Shown in pieces: positions 63,913 to 64,000 of a DNA stretch of 64,000 nt; positions within the stretch are counted from its first letter, which is position 1, and every line of letters starts with the position of its first letter. The translations under genes and the position numbers were made by a program. The stretch lies in NCBI GenBank assembly GCA_015296085.1, contig DVDT01000033.1, positions 1 through 64,000 of the forward strand. The letters are read 5' to 3'. The notes below the pieces were generated by a model. The model did no database searches and was not told where the DNA came from. It saw only the letters and a program-made list of their open reading frames with translations. The stretch is from Trichormus sp. M33_DOE_039. GTDB taxonomy: Bacteria; Cyanobacteriota; Cyanobacteriia; Cyanobacteriales; Nostocaceae.

Positions 63913-64000
63913 TTAGGGAATTTTATAGTAAAACTTTGCTATTTGACGGGCGTTTTCTTCCCACATTCGATTACCAGTAACGGATGCCCAGTAAGCAAAA
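63913..64000 (-). CDS. 3' end of a gene, cut by the window edge
   Basis: Only the last 28 codons are visible: FAYWASVTGNRMWEENARQ, then IAKFYYKIP and a stop at 63913-63915. The WEENARQIAKFYYKI ending resembles the C-terminal helix of GT4-type glycosyltransferases, and the acyltransferase neighbour agrees, but the fragment is too short to be sure. Confidence 0.4.
   Translation of the reverse strand, partial: FAYWASVTGNRMWEENARQIAKFYYKIP

Noticed and set aside
1-64000. tRNA or rRNA genes
   Set aside because: No cloverleaf with a TTC-type T loop or conserved rRNA segment was noticed in any spacer; a covariance-model scan would settle it.

Overview
The window is chromosome from a filamentous, heterocyst-type cyanobacterium of the Nostoc/Anabaena group. 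The evidence is the very frequent HIP1 octamer GCGATCGC, the dense small dispersed repeats and miniature transposable elements between genes, the multi-domain Ser/Thr-kinase/histidine-kinase hybrid, the amyloid-signalling NLR pair and the giant exoprotein. Species cannot be fixed from sequence reading alone. No rRNA, tRNA or CRISPR array was recognised.

Layout. 0-9 kb: a MetOD1/V4R-like sensor protein followed by a PAS-like histidine kinase, a tandem DUF305 lipoprotein, a membrane-anchored GTPase, a Fic-family protein, a retropepsin-like protease, a uridine-phosphorylase-like enzyme and a LysR regulator. 9-13 kb: a short-chain dehydrogenase and a peroxiredoxin-like protein (probable operon, divergent from lysR), then an EF-G paralogue of the mitochondrial EF-G1 type preceded by a strong inverted repeat. 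13-18 kb: an accessory island bounded by two inverted copies of one miniature element. It holds a TspO-like membrane protein and a two-gene module: a small Bell-type effector with a C-terminal amyloid motif, then an NLR-like STAND NTPase with the same motif at its N terminus and seven near-identical WD40 repeats. Nested palindromes, tandem repeats and miniature elements follow.

18-30 kb: a conserved unknown protein, a CAP lipoprotein, a SnoaL-like protein, a cation/proton antiporter remnant cut at a dispersed repeat, an intact antiporter convergent with a TrkA-type protein, a transporter-like protein fused to HEAT repeats, infC, an alpha/beta hydrolase, a BON protein and ilvH. 30-38 kb: a ~1990-residue kinase/ATPase/GAF/PAS/histidine-kinase hybrid, beside a collapsed remnant of a relative, then ~1.2 kb with almost no coding.

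38-64 kb: one 7,676-codon gene (23 kb) for a modular exoprotein. Its order is repeated ~80-residue modules, about thirty solenoid-like repeats, haemagglutinin-like and RTX-like stretches, a Gly-rich region with a Gly-X-Y segment, a beta-propeller, and PKD domains, with a type I secretion target domain inserted inside the last PKD domain. A PEP-CTERM protein, an acyltransferase and a gene fragment at the edge follow.

The most interesting points are the amyloid-motif NLR pair, the filled/empty-site comparison that shows a 45-nt mobile element inside a MITE, and the architecture of the giant exoprotein.
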